NCBI GenBank assembly: GCA_018401995.1
Contig: JAGYJR010000001.1
Span: forward strand, 127,534-191,533
DNA: 64,000 bases
Direction of reading: 5' to 3'
Origin: Flavobacterium sp.
Lineage (GTDB): Bacteria; Bacteroidota; Bacteroidia; Flavobacteriales; Flavobacteriaceae
Each line of letters opens with the position of its first letter. Position 1 is the stretch's first letter. Shown piece by piece: positions 9,160 through 17,737 of the stretch. The notes under the pieces are model-generated. The model saw nothing but the letters and a program-made list of their open reading frames with translations. It did not search any database and was not told the origin of the DNA. The position numbers and the translations under genes are program-made.

Positions 9160-9873
9160 TTAAAACTTCACTTCAACTTTTTCTGAAACTAATTGATTAG
9201 CTTCGTTGTATTCAAAAAACCAACCGTTTATTTTTTTTACTAAAACACCATTTAAATTTCCTTTTTTAGCAATAAAAATATCTTCAGATGATGTTTTTGT
9301 TAACTCAAAAACAACTTCATTTTCAGAATTAGTTAATTGATAACCAGTTTCAGTAATTATAGAAGAATATTTTGTGTTATTATTCTCAACAACAATTTTG
9401 TTTTCAGCTGATTTTTCAATCAATATCTCTTTATTTTCATTCTTTACAAAACTTTTACTTTTGTTGAAGTTCAATTGACCTTTGAGTGAAGTTAGTGCTT
9501 GGCGAAGTGCAATAGTAAATGACTTATCAAAATCCTTTTCTCTTGACGAACCTTTAACACTCTCAATTAACAAATTTCCTTTGCAATCTTTAACTTGAAC
9601 ATAAAGATTTTTAGAAAATAATTTGTTATCATCAATTACATATGCATAAAGAACTTCACAGGGATTATTAGCAACAAAATCAGGCTTTATATCAGTATCG
9701 TATAAAACTTTAAAACCCTCTTTTTCAAAAAAAGATTTTGTTAACCCATTTAAATTAAACTTATTAGGCTCTTCAAAAAAATCAAAAGAATAGGGGACTA
9801 TAACGTATTCATATTTTTCTTGAGAAAAAAGACTAGTAATTGTGAATAGAAATAAAAATGATACTATTTTCAT
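9160..9873 (-). CDS. Secreted protein of unknown function
   Basis: 237 residues with a signal peptide (MKIVSFLFLFTITSLFSQ). No family was recognised. The mature part is mixed alpha/beta, and the C-terminal part (SSIITETGYQLTNSENEVVFEL) looks like short beta meanders. Its ATG shares one base with the stop of the upstream nucleotidase gene (TAATG), so it is probably co-translated as the last gene of the run that begins with the ABC ATPase at 12.9 kb. Confidence 0.75.
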   Translation of the reverse strand: MKIVSFLFLFTITSLFSQEKYEYVIVPYSFDFFEEPNKFNLNGLTKSFFEKEGFKVLYDTDIKPDFVANNPCEVLYAYVIDDNKLFSKNLYVQVKDCKGNLLIESVKGSSREKDFDKSFTIALRQALTSLKGQLNFNKSKSFVKNENKEILIEKSAENKIVVENNNTKYSSIITETGYQLTNSENEVVFELTKTSSEDIFIAKKGNLNGVLVKKINGWFFEYNEANQLVSEKVEVKF

Positions 9874-10562
9874 TATAAAAATTTCTTAAGTTCCAATAAA
9901 TGCTGAATTTGCATTACTGGATGTGAATGATGTATAACTTGTTCATTAAAAAAAATCGCATCCATTCCTACTGATAATGCACCTTGAATATCTGCTTCAA
10001 TACTATCGCCTATCATGATACTTTCCTGAATGGTTGCATTAGCCAAAGATAAGGCAAAATTAAATATGGTTGGATGTGGTTTTTTCACACCAGCCATTTC
10101 TGAATTTGTAACGGTAGTAAAATAATGAGCGATGTTAGCGTTATGTAGCTTACGGGTTTGTACTTGACTGAATCCGTTTGTGATAATATGCAATTTATAA
10201 TTCCTTGACAAATAATCTAAAACTTCTTTAGCTCCATCAAATAAATGATTATTTTCAGGTAAATAATGAATATAGTCTTCGGAAAGTTGGTTAATTATAG
10301 TGCTATCTACCTCAAAATTTACCGCATCAAAACTGTCTTTTAATCGATAATAACGAAGATGTTCGTGTGATACTTGATTGGTTTGATATAATTTCCAATA
10401 CTGTTGATTTATTGGAACATAATGTTGAATAAACGCATTTACTGAAACTGGAATTTGATGTTTTTCAAAAATGATTTCAAAAGCAAACGCAGAATTTTTA
10501 TCAAAATCCCAAAGGGTATGATCTAAATCGAAGAAAATATGTTTTTTGTTTTGAAAATTCAT
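9873..10562 (-). CDS. HAD-family YjjG-type pyrimidine nucleotidase
   Basis: 229 residues from ATG 10562; a GTG directly before it is also possible. HAD motifs in order: FFDLDHTLWDF (nucleophile Asp), ITNGF (motif II), KKPHPTIF (motif III Lys) and MIGDSIEADIQGA (motif IV). The TLWDF wording and helical cap match YjjG/YfnB enzymes, which dephosphorylate pyrimidine 5'-nucleotides, including non-canonical ones. It starts within 4 bp of the previous gene's stop. Confidence 0.85.
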   Translation of the reverse strand: MNFQNKKHIFFDLDHTLWDFDKNSAFAFEIIFEKHQIPVSVNAFIQHYVPINQQYWKLYQTNQVSHEHLRYYRLKDSFDAVNFEVDSTIINQLSEDYIHYLPENNHLFDGAKEVLDYLSRNYKLHIITNGFSQVQTRKLHNANIAHYFTTVTNSEMAGVKKPHPTIFNFALSLANATIQESIMIGDSIEADIQGALSVGMDAIFFNEQVIHHSHPVMQIQHLLELKKFL

Positions 10563-10565
10563 CAC

Positions 10566-11057
10566 TTATTTACCGGCGGTAATTACGGCATTTTCGATAT
10601 GGTAAATCCAATCTTCTACATCATTATCATTGTAACGAAAAGTTCCGGTTAAAGTTAAGTATTGATCGGTTTTTAATTTTGGAAATGCGCCACCTTTGAA
10701 CTTGATGCCCATGATGGTTTCTGGTCCTGATTTTCCACAGAAGAAACAAGCAGCAAATACGTTTTTACTCAACGCATAACTTTTATTATCGATTGGAATA
10801 ATAAATCCACTGATTACAATTGGTTTCCCTTGTTTGGCTTTTAATTTTGGATTAATTACTGGGAACATAACTTCTCCATAAACTTTATCGGCTTTTTTGT
10901 TGTAATCAATCTTTCCAAGTAAGGTCCAAGTCAGCGTGTCAGCTAGAATTGTTTTTGTTGTTTTACTGCTATTCACTTTTTTAACTTCCGATTTTTGGAA
11001 ACTAAAAAACGAAATTGCGACTAAAATTGCGATGAAAAATTTACTGTAATTATGCAT
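10566..11057 (-). CDS. DUF3299-like exported protein linked to the ABC transporter
   Basis: 163 residues with an N-terminal export signal (MHNYSKFFIAILVAISFFSF). The body has the pattern I associate with DUF3299: a W-x-x-L opening, GKPIVISGFIIPID, and a CFFC pair in FAACFFCGKSGPE that could bind metal or be redox active. It overlaps the permease gene upstream by 8 bp, so translation is probably coupled. The link to metal handling is inferred from that context. Confidence 0.7.
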   Translation of the reverse strand: MHNYSKFFIAILVAISFFSFQKSEVKKVNSSKTTKTILADTLTWTLLGKIDYNKKADKVYGEVMFPVINPKLKAKQGKPIVISGFIIPIDNKSYALSKNVFAACFFCGKSGPETIMGIKFKGGAFPKLKTDQYLTLTGTFRYNDNDVEDWIYHIENAVITAGK

Positions 11058-12321
11058 TTGCTAATGTTTTTGATATATTTAATTTATATGCTTTTATGGC
11101 CGGAATTAACGCTGCCACTACTCCAACACCAATGGTCAAAAGAAACAAAACACCTTCTTTATCCCAAAGGAACTCATATGGATTGAAACTCATTTTAAAA
11201 TCTTGTTCAGAAGAAGCTGAAATCCATAGTATAGAAACTCTACCCAAAATCGTACCAAAGATAAATCCAACGATGCAAAGTAACAAACTTTCTATTAAAA
11301 CTAGTTGCATCAGTTGCATTCTTTTGGCACCATTGACACGAAGTAATGCAAATTCATTTTTACGTTCTTTCAAAGTATTGTATAAGGCAATGAAAATAGA
11401 TATTCCTGAAATGAGCATAATTCCATAAGCCAAATATTGCAACGCTTGAATTCCAATACCAAATAATGAAAATAAACGATTCACTTCTAAAGCTGGTGAA
11501 GCTACTTGCATTTTAGTATTTTGAGCTATAATTCTTGGCCAAGTTACAATTCCCATTTTATTGCGGAATTTTAGCAAAACAGCTGTGATTTCCATTCCTG
11601 GTTCATCTAGTGTTAGATCATGATGATGGTTATGATCTTGGTCATCGCCTTCTACATGTACATGACCTTCTTCCCCATGTGCAGGGTTTTCGCTTTCTGT
11701 TGAACCATGATCTCCGTGCATTTGCCAAACACTTGGAATAGTACATAAAATCAAATTATCTACTACTTTCCCTGTTGGCGCTGCAATACCTACTACTTTA
11801 TAAGCATATTCTTCATGAACATGACCTTCAGCAGCATCGCCATGCGAACCGTAAAATTCATCACCAACACTTAAACTCAGCTTTTGAGCAATTTCACTTC
11901 CCAAAACTACTTCAAAGTTATTTTCGAAGATTTTACCATCTGCTATTTTCGCTTCATATTTTTCTAAATAATCAGCTGTGGTTCCAAGTATTTTGAATCC
12001 GCGATAATTGTCTCCAAATGCCAATGGAATAGCTTTTTCCACAAACGGATGTTGCATCCAAACTTTTGCAGAATCATAACTAATATTTCCTGTTGGAGCA
12101 TCCACATGATAAACCGAAGACAAAATTAATTGCAACGGACTCCCCTGAGCACCCATCACTAAATCAACACCGTCAATATTTTTGGTAAATTTTTCTTCAA
12201 ATTGTTTTTCTACCAATATCAATGTCGTTATGATCGCCACACTTGAGGTTAGCAAAATAACACTCAAAATGGTATTTAATGGTTTAAACCATATATTTTT
12301 CCAAGCTAATTTTGCTATCAT
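11050..12321 (-). CDS. ABC transporter permease, FtsX/MacB type, with His-rich periplasmic loop
   Basis: 423 residues with one N-terminal membrane helix, a large periplasmic domain and three C-terminal helices, the FtsX/LolC plan. The periplasmic domain has two histidine clusters, around GSHGDAAEGHVHEE and in a segment with HGDHG, HGEEGHVHV and DHNHHHD; these look like zinc- or copper-binding loops. Overlaps its ATPase gene by 4 bp (ATGA). Without the His loops it would be called a lipoprotein or MacB-type exporter, so the cargo is open. Confidence 0.85.
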   Translation of the reverse strand: MIAKLAWKNIWFKPLNTILSVILLTSSVAIITTLILVEKQFEEKFTKNIDGVDLVMGAQGSPLQLILSSVYHVDAPTGNISYDSAKVWMQHPFVEKAIPLAFGDNYRGFKILGTTADYLEKYEAKIADGKIFENNFEVVLGSEIAQKLSLSVGDEFYGSHGDAAEGHVHEEYAYKVVGIAAPTGKVVDNLILCTIPSVWQMHGDHGSTESENPAHGEEGHVHVEGDDQDHNHHHDLTLDEPGMEITAVLLKFRNKMGIVTWPRIIAQNTKMQVASPALEVNRLFSLFGIGIQALQYLAYGIMLISGISIFIALYNTLKERKNEFALLRVNGAKRMQLMQLVLIESLLLCIVGFIFGTILGRVSILWISASSEQDFKMSFNPYEFLWDKEGVLFLLTIGVGVVAALIPAIKAYKLNISKTLANA

Positions 12322-12947
12322 ATCAAAGTAATTTTATTGATAAACTTTTCTTTAATTCGGCTATCGTGCGTAACAATTACTAGAGCGGCTTTATATTCTT
12401 TAGATAAAGAAGTTAGTAATTCGATAACTTTTTCGGCATTTTTATCATCCAAACTTGATGTGGGTTCATCTGCCAAAAGCACTTTGGGTTCATTCATTAA
12501 AGCACGTGCAATAGAAACACGTTGTTGTTGACCGATACTCAATTGAGAAGGTAATTTATTTGCTTGGTTGGCAACATCTAATTGTTCTAAAAGCTTTTTA
12601 GCTCTTGCTGAATTCTTTTTACCAGTTGCTAACCATGAGGCCATTTCTAGATTTTCTAAAACCGTTAAAGCGCTCACAAAATGTGATTTTTGGAAAACAA
12701 TACCAATATTTTTTCCTCGAAATTTATCTAATTTCTTTTCCGAAAGAGCGAGCATATTTTCTTTATCAATTTCGATAGCGCCAGAAGTTGGTTTTAACAA
12801 ACCTCCTAAAATATGCAAATAAGTCGTTTTTCCTTTTCCAGAATCGCCTGTAATTAAAATAGTGCTTCCTGCTTCACAATACAAATCAGGCATATGAAAT
12901 ACTTGATCTTTATTATAGGAAAATGTGATTTTGTTTGTACTAATCAT
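12318..12947 (-). CDS. ABC transporter ATP-binding protein (LolD/MacB class)
   Basis: 209 residues with Walker A ITGDSGKGKTT, signature LSIGQQQRVSIARAL (SIGQQ instead of SGGQ), Walker B VLLADEPTSSLD and switch His in VTHDSR. First gene of the run ATPase-permease-DUF3299-nucleotidase-secreted protein. It partners the FtsX-like permease; this class usually powers periplasmic conformational work rather than classical solute import. Confidence 0.9.
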   Translation of the reverse strand: MISTNKITFSYNKDQVFHMPDLYCEAGSTILITGDSGKGKTTYLHILGGLLKPTSGAIEIDKENMLALSEKKLDKFRGKNIGIVFQKSHFVSALTVLENLEMASWLATGKKNSARAKKLLEQLDVANQANKLPSQLSIGQQQRVSIARALMNEPKVLLADEPTSSLDDKNAEKVIELLTSLSKEYKAALVIVTHDSRIKEKFINKITLI

Positions 12948-13042
12948 TTTTATCTAAACTTTATACGAATAGGTTTGCAATATAGCTAATTAGAAAAGAA
13001 ATCTTTCTTAATTTTTTGCAAAAAATTAGGCTTTGGAATTAA

Positions 13043-13726
13043 TCAAAAAATCCCTTCGTCTTGAAAACTCAAATATCCATTTTCGGTGATAATAAGATGA
13101 TCTAAAACTTGGATTTCCAAGGTTTGACCTGCTTCTTTGATACGTTTGGTTATTTTCAAATCAGCTTCACTGGCAATTAATTTTCCCGATGGATGGTTGT
13201 GCGTTAAAACCAATCCTGTTGCGTTTTGCTCAAAAGCCATTTTGAAAATTAAGCGAATATCTACAACCGTTCCTGTTATTCCTCCTTTTGAAAGCTGAGC
13301 TTTATAAATAACTTTATTAGAGTTATTAAGATACAACACCCAAAATTCTTCGTGAGGCAATTCTCCAATAATGGGTTGCATGATGTCGAAAACTGCTTTA
13401 CTGGAAGTAATTTTTTTGAGTTCGATTGCGTCTTCGGCCCTGCGTCTTCGTCCTAATTCTAATGCAGCAGCAATGGAAATGGCTTTAGCTTCACCAATTC
13501 CCTTGAATTGCATAAGCTGGGCAACCGACATTTTTCCTAACGTATTCAGATTGTTTTCGGAGGAAGCTAAAATGCGTTGACACAATTGCACCGCGCTCTC
13601 ATTGCGAGAACCGGAACCAATTAAAATAGCAAGTAATTCGGAATCAGATAAGGTGGATTTACCTTTTAGAAGAAATTTTTCACGTGGGCGATCGTCTTCG
13701 GCCCATTGGTTGATTGGCGTGTACAT
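13043..13726 (-). CDS. radC: RadC-family JAB-domain protein
   Basis: 227 residues. N-terminal helix-hairpin-helix region (MQFKGIGEAKAISIAAALELGRR) and a JAMM metalloprotease-like C-terminus with HNHPSG followed by an Asp (EADLKITKRI). The opening W-A-E-D-D-R-P-R-E-K is typical of full-length RadC. The old role in DNA repair is doubtful, and the biochemical activity is unsettled across the family. Confidence 0.93.
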   Translation of the reverse strand: MYTPINQWAEDDRPREKFLLKGKSTLSDSELLAILIGSGSRNESAVQLCQRILASSENNLNTLGKMSVAQLMQFKGIGEAKAISIAAALELGRRRRAEDAIELKKITSSKAVFDIMQPIIGELPHEEFWVLYLNNSNKVIYKAQLSKGGITGTVVDIRLIFKMAFEQNATGLVLTHNHPSGKLIASEADLKITKRIKEAGQTLEIQVLDHLIITENGYLSFQDEGIF

Positions 13727-13798
13727 AAGATGTTATTTTGGCGTTTATAAGAACAAAGTTAATTAAAAAATCTTAAAAATGAAAAAAACTAAATTTTT

Positions 13799-13923
13799 AC
13801 CACATAGAAACATAGGTTTACCTTTCATTTAATTAGGCATTTTATTTTAGACAGGTTACAAAGAAGCTACGTGAATCAATTTATTGACTATTAAATTCTT
13901 CTTTTTCTATGTTTCTATGCGGT
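13799..13923. repeat. Inverted repeat pair ACCACATAGAAACATAG / CTATGTTTCTATGCGGT
   Basis: Left arm 13799-13815, right arm 13907-13923, matching at 16 of 17 positions when inverted, with a 91-bp AT-rich spacer and no gene. This lies in the 327-bp gap between radC and the DUF1287 gene, which otherwise holds only the second dyad at 13977-14040. Confidence 0.75.
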
Positions 13924-13976
13924 TTTAAAAAATCTTCAAAATAAATGGCTTGAAAATTGCGTTTGAAATTACAATC

Positions 13977-14040
13977 TGTCATTTCGAGCGCAGTCGAAAA
14001 TTTTTAAAAAGTATTGACTTCGACTTCGCTCAGTTTGACA
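13977..14040. repeat. Imperfect palindrome TGTCATTTCGAGCGCAGTCGAA / TTCGACTTCGCTCAGTTTGACA
   Basis: Arms 13977-13998 and 14019-14040 match at 17 of 22 positions when inverted, around a 20-bp spacer. It ends 13 bp before the chosen start of the DUF1287 gene. The TGTCATTTCGA core recurs inverted at 15269-15279. Confidence 0.75.
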
Positions 14041-14053
14041 AAAAATGTATAAC

Positions 14054-14692
14054 ATGAAACTATTTATTACTCTACTTTTAATCTGCTTTTCTTTTGGATG
14101 TAAGAAACCTGAAAAAATTGCGAAAAACATATCGGAATCAAAACCAACCACTCAACTTATAGAAATTCCTACTGATTTCTACCAAAAACTTTCTAATGCA
14201 GCGATTTCGATAATTGATCCTGAAGTGGTTTATACACCGGCTTATGTTGGGTTAAAATATCCAAACGGCGATGTTCCTGCAAAAACTGGGGTTTGTACAG
14301 ATGTGGTGATTCGTGCCTATCGAAAATTAGGAATTGATTTGCAAAAAGAAGTGCATGAAGACATGAAAGCCAACTTTTCATTATATCCAAAAACTTGGGG
14401 ATTAAAATCTACTGATAAAAACATCGACCACCGAAGAGTTCCTAATTTAGAGGTTTTCTTTGCTCGAAAAGGAAAAACTTTACCTATTACACAAAACCCA
14501 AACGATTACAAAACAGGCGATTTAGTGACTTGGCTTTTGGCGGGTGATGCTATTCCTCATATTGGTATTGTAACGCACATAAAATCAAACAATGGAAACC
14601 CAATGATTGTGCACAACGTAGGAAGCGGACAAGTTTTAGAAGATTGTTTGTTGAGTTGGAAAATTGTGGGGCATTTTAGGTATGGGAAATAA
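14054..14692 (+). CDS. DUF1287 lipoprotein
   Basis: About 212 residues from ATG 14054; an ATG 9 bp earlier is also possible. I chose MKLFITLLLICFSFGC because it forms a compact lipoprotein signal ending at Cys. The body has the DUF1287 features as I know them: a central V-C-T-D-V-V-I-R-A-Y-R motif, then HIGIVTH and IVHNVGSGQ, i.e. a Cys and later His residues in an NlpC/P60-like arrangement. It may be a periplasmic amidase or peptidase; no activity is established. Bounded by repeat families on both sides of the 14.0-15.3 kb segment. Confidence 0.82.
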   Translation: MKLFITLLLICFSFGCKKPEKIAKNISESKPTTQLIEIPTDFYQKLSNAAISIIDPEVVYTPAYVGLKYPNGDVPAKTGVCTDVVIRAYRKLGIDLQKEVHEDMKANFSLYPKTWGLKSTDKNIDHRRVPNLEVFFARKGKTLPITQNPNDYKTGDLVTWLLAGDAIPHIGIVTHIKSNNGNPMIVHNVGSGQVLEDCLLSWKIVGHFRYGK

Positions 14693-14701
14693 AACAAAAA
14701 T

Positions 14702-15229
14702 CTATTTGCTGTTTCTATTGAATTTATATTGTCTATAAAACCATCCTGTTTGGTAATCTTCAAATCCCAAATATTTAATTTTTTTCCTCTTCAATTCTTC
14801 TTCTAATGTGTCAAAATTGGACAAAAAAACTTTAACTAACTCGGCTGTTTCTCCATTTTTGAAGTAGATTACTATTGATTTTGATTTCCATGAATATCTT
14901 CCAAAATAAACTTCAGATTTTGAATATCCTAAAATTTTATCTAAAGTGTTTTTCTTGAATTTAAATCTATTTAACTCAAAAATCGATAAATTTTCATCAT
15001 CAACTACTACATATTTGAAATAAAAACTAAAAAAATAAGATAGATGAAAAACAAAATAACCTGAAAAAAGAACAAAAAACAATGCTGCTAGAAAAAGTCC
15101 AAAATCAAAGTCCAAAAATACCTTAGCATAAATAACTTCTAAAGATTTATAGAACAGAAAAGCAATTCCTACAATAAAAGCAAATTTTATCGCAGGGAAA
15201 AGAATTTTTGGAAAGAATTTTTTTCTCAA
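14702..15229 (-). CDS. Membrane protein with two N-terminal helices and PH-like tail
   Basis: 175 residues. Two membrane helices (about residues 12-35 and 43-70) are followed by a soluble region (YKYVVVDDENLSIFELNRFKFKKNTLDKILG) reminiscent of bacterial PH or YcxB-like domains. No firm family assignment. Convergent with the DUF1287 gene, 9 bp apart. Confidence 0.65.
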   Translation of the reverse strand: MRKKFFPKILFPAIKFAFIVGIAFLFYKSLEVIYAKVFLDFDFGLFLAALFFVLFSGYFVFHLSYFFSFYFKYVVVDDENLSIFELNRFKFKKNTLDKILGYSKSEVYFGRYSWKSKSIVIYFKNGETAELVKVFLSNFDTLEEELKRKKIKYLGFEDYQTGWFYRQYKFNRNSK

Positions 15230-15247
15230 AATTAAATACTATTTATC

Positions 15248-15283
15248 GATTACGTGATTTCTCCTTCATCGAAATGACAAGTT
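15248..15283. repeat. Short interspersed repeat containing TCGAAATGACA
   Basis: Read on the minus strand this begins AACTTGTCATTTCGATGAAG and continues GAGAAATCACGTAATC. It shares the 11-base core TGTCATTTCGA with the palindrome at 13977 in opposite orientation, so the two copies bracket the DUF1287 and PH-like genes. Confidence 0.6.
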
Positions 15284-15296
15284 ATTTATTATAATT

Positions 15297-15494
15297 TTAT
15301 AATAACCTGTATACCAAAAAGATAATAAAAATAAAGCTCCTAAAAATAAAACTGTAAAACAGATTATAAAAACTAAAGACGCGTTTAACAATATGCAAAT
15401 CTTTATCTTTAAAACTTTCATAATGCTTTTCAAGTGCTGGAAAAACGTCTAAAAAATTGAAGAAATTAAAAATCAAATCAATTAAATCTCCCAT
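15297..15494 (-). CDS. Small membrane protein, unknown
   Basis: 65 residues (MGDLIDLIFNFFNFLDVFPALEKHYES...), with a charged middle and a hydrophobic C-terminal helix. It begins 5 bp after mpl on the same strand, which favours a real co-transcribed gene, but it is short and unrecognised. Confidence 0.45.
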   Translation of the reverse strand: MGDLIDLIFNFFNFLDVFPALEKHYESFKDKDLHIVKRVFSFYNLFYSFIFRSFIFIIFLVYRLL

Positions 15495-15499
15495 ATCAA

Positions 15500-16855
15500 C
15501 TAGTTTATCAACCCTTTCACCTCATCAAAATTCAATCCGCCGTAATTTCCTGAACTCATTAATAATAAAGCTGAGTTTTCTAAATTTTGGCTGAATAAAA
15601 AGTCTTTGAACTCGGTTGGGTTGGTGTAAATAATCAAATCTTCTCTTTGGAACGATTGTGCTATTTGGTCGTAGGTTACTTCTTCCAAACGTTTTATTTT
15701 TACGGCATCGGGCGAATAGAAAACAACAGCGATATCAGCTGCATCTAAAGCACCTTGGTATTCTTTTAAGAACTCTGCATTTAAACTGCTGTAAGTATGT
15801 AACTCTAAACAAGCGATTAATTTTCTATCTGGATATTGAGCTTTCACCGCTTTTGTAGTAGCTGTAACTTTACTAGGAGAATGTGCAAAATCTTTATACG
15901 CAACTTTATTAGCACTTTCTGCAATTTTTTCTAATCGTTTGGATGCGCCTTTGAAACTGGCAATAGCTTCGTAAAATTCGGCTTCATCAACGCCCATGCA
16001 TTGGCAAATCCATTTGGCTCCTGCTAAGTTACTTAAATTGTGTGCTCCGAAAACTTCAATTGGCATTGGACCTTCTGGTGTATCTAATAAAGTTTTTCCG
16101 TTTTCTACTGTATAACTTGGTGTTTGATACGCAATTTTTCGGATTGGATTTTCGGTTCCTTCGGCTACTGCTTTTACAGCTTCGTCTTCTTCGTTGTAGA
16201 CTAAAATACCGCCGCGCGTGATTTGGTTGGCGAAAATTCTAAATTGTTCCACATAATTATCAAACGTAGGGAACACATTGATATGATCCCAAGCAATTCC
16301 GGATAACAACGCAATATTCGGTTGGTACAAATGAAACTTTGGTCGCAAATCTATTGGAGAAGTCAAATATTCATCGCCTTCTAAAACTATAAAATCGTTA
16401 TCTTCGGTTAAATGCACCATCGTATCGAAACCTTCTAGTTGAGCTCCCACCATATAATCCACTTCGATATTGTGATAATGCATCACGTGTAAAATCATCG
16501 AAGTAATTGTTGTTTTTCCGTGAGAACCACCAATTACTACTCGGGTTTTGTTTTTTGATTGTTCGTATAAAAATTCGGGATACGAATAAATTTTCAAGCC
16601 TAATTCTTGCGCTTTCAACAATTCTGGGTTATCGGCTTTAGCGTGCATTCCTAAAATAATCGCTTCAATATCGGTTGTGATTTTTTCGGGGAACCAACCT
16701 TCTTCTTTTGGTAACAAACCTTTTTTCTCTAAACGTGATTTTGAAGGTTCGAAAATAGCATCATCGCTACCCGTTACATGATATCCTTTGTTGTGTAAAG
16801 CTAATGCTAAATTGTGCATGGCTGCTCCGCCAATGGCTATGAAATGTGTTCTCAT
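15500..16855 (-). CDS. mpl: UDP-N-acetylmuramate:L-Ala-gamma-D-Glu-meso-DAP ligase (Mpl)
   Basis: 451 residues with the Mur ligase plan: Rossmann-like N-terminus (MRTHFIAIGGAAMHNLALAL), ATP loop GGSHGKTTITSM, central EGDEYLTS and C-terminal DFAHSPSKV. Mpl reattaches recycled murein tripeptide to UDP-MurNAc. MurC has the same fold, but the opening HFIAIGGAAMHNLA and ELHTYSSLN near residue 350 favour Mpl. Confidence 0.9.
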   Translation of the reverse strand: MRTHFIAIGGAAMHNLALALHNKGYHVTGSDDAIFEPSKSRLEKKGLLPKEEGWFPEKITTDIEAIILGMHAKADNPELLKAQELGLKIYSYPEFLYEQSKNKTRVVIGGSHGKTTITSMILHVMHYHNIEVDYMVGAQLEGFDTMVHLTEDNDFIVLEGDEYLTSPIDLRPKFHLYQPNIALLSGIAWDHINVFPTFDNYVEQFRIFANQITRGGILVYNEEDEAVKAVAEGTENPIRKIAYQTPSYTVENGKTLLDTPEGPMPIEVFGAHNLSNLAGAKWICQCMGVDEAEFYEAIASFKGASKRLEKIAESANKVAYKDFAHSPSKVTATTKAVKAQYPDRKLIACLELHTYSSLNAEFLKEYQGALDAADIAVVFYSPDAVKIKRLEEVTYDQIAQSFQREDLIIYTNPTEFKDFLFSQNLENSALLLMSSGNYGGLNFDEVKGLIN

Positions 16856-16860
16856 TTTTT

Positions 16861-16920
16861 GTTGAATTGTTAAACTGTTAATTTGTTAAATCGATTAAAC
16901 GATTCAACATTTTAACAATT
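16861..16920. repeat. Degenerate octamer array with inverted ends
   Basis: Units of the form GTTRAAYT (GTTGAATT, GTTAAACT, GTTAATTT, GTTAAATC, GATTAAAC, GATTCAAC) fill the whole gap between mpl and the TPR gene. The ends AATTGTTAAA (16865-16874) and TTTAACAATT (16911-16920) are exact inverted copies. Confidence 0.6.
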
Positions 16921-16923
16921 ACA

Positions 16924-17610
16924 CTATTTGTTTTCAAATTGTTCTTTTAACTTATTTGCTTTTGTTTTGTCTTTCAACTTGTTCAAATATAAGTCATATA
17001 ATTTTTCGAAAGTAGTTTTTGAATTACCAATTTCATGTGCTTTTTTATAATGGATTTCCGCTTTCGCATAGCGACTGAAATACACATCGATATAACCTTT
17101 TGCCAAGTAACCATCGACTTTTGAAAGTGCCATTAATTCATCGGCATATTTTTGGGCTTTTTTTTCGCTTCCACCAATGATTCCGGGTAATTCGATGTAT
17201 AACATTACTAATGCCCAACGTGTATCGATATGTTTTGTATCTAATTTTGCAGCGATTAAAAAGGTTTCTTCTACTTCATCAATCATTCCTAAAGCTTTAA
17301 ATTTATTGGAATTTTTCGCTTTCATTCCCAAAGCGCCACCGTATTTGTACCAATAATTAGCGTTTTTAGGGAATTTGGTTTTTAAAATTTTGTAGTACGA
17401 AATAGCATCATCCCAATTCTTATTTTTCCCTTCAATATCACCTAAATATTCAATAGATTTATAGTAATTAGCCGAATTTTGGGATTCATTTTTAAAAATT
17501 CCTTTGGCTTCTGAAAGTTTGTTTTCCGCAAATAAGCGTTCGCCTTTCTCAAAATTGGATTGTGAGAAAAGAACCATTGGAAATAAAAAAATCAAAAATA
17601 GTTGTCGCAT
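16924..17610 (-). CDS. Exported TPR-repeat protein
   Basis: 228 residues with a signal peptide (MRQLFLIFLFPMVLFSQ) and several helix-turn-helix pairs of TPR type (for example ENKLSEAKGIF, NWDDAISYYKILKTKFPKN, RYAKAEIHYKKA). The family acts as a protein interaction scaffold; no enzyme motif is present. Divergent from the macroglobulin gene, 127 bp apart, and downstream of mpl on the same strand. Confidence 0.82.
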   Translation of the reverse strand: MRQLFLIFLFPMVLFSQSNFEKGERLFAENKLSEAKGIFKNESQNSANYYKSIEYLGDIEGKNKNWDDAISYYKILKTKFPKNANYWYKYGGALGMKAKNSNKFKALGMIDEVEETFLIAAKLDTKHIDTRWALVMLYIELPGIIGGSEKKAQKYADELMALSKVDGYLAKGYIDVYFSRYAKAEIHYKKAHEIGNSKTTFEKLYDLYLNKLKDKTKANKLKEQFENK

Positions 17611-17737
17611 AAGGAAATATTCTCCAAAAATAGGAAAATGTACAATAGCAGTATCATTTTTTTGGTTAATTTTAAAAAATCAAAAATCATTCCAACCTTT
17701 TGGATAAAATTATCATCCTCTATTTTAAAACAACTGT

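Noticed and set aside
11096..11428. Plus-strand frame opposite the ABC permease
   Set aside because: Antisense shadow of the conserved FtsX C-terminus; no start context and no recognisable domain.
14193..14390. Minus-strand frame opposite DUF1287
   Set aside because: Composition and lack of motif indicate a shadow of the plus-strand lipoprotein gene.
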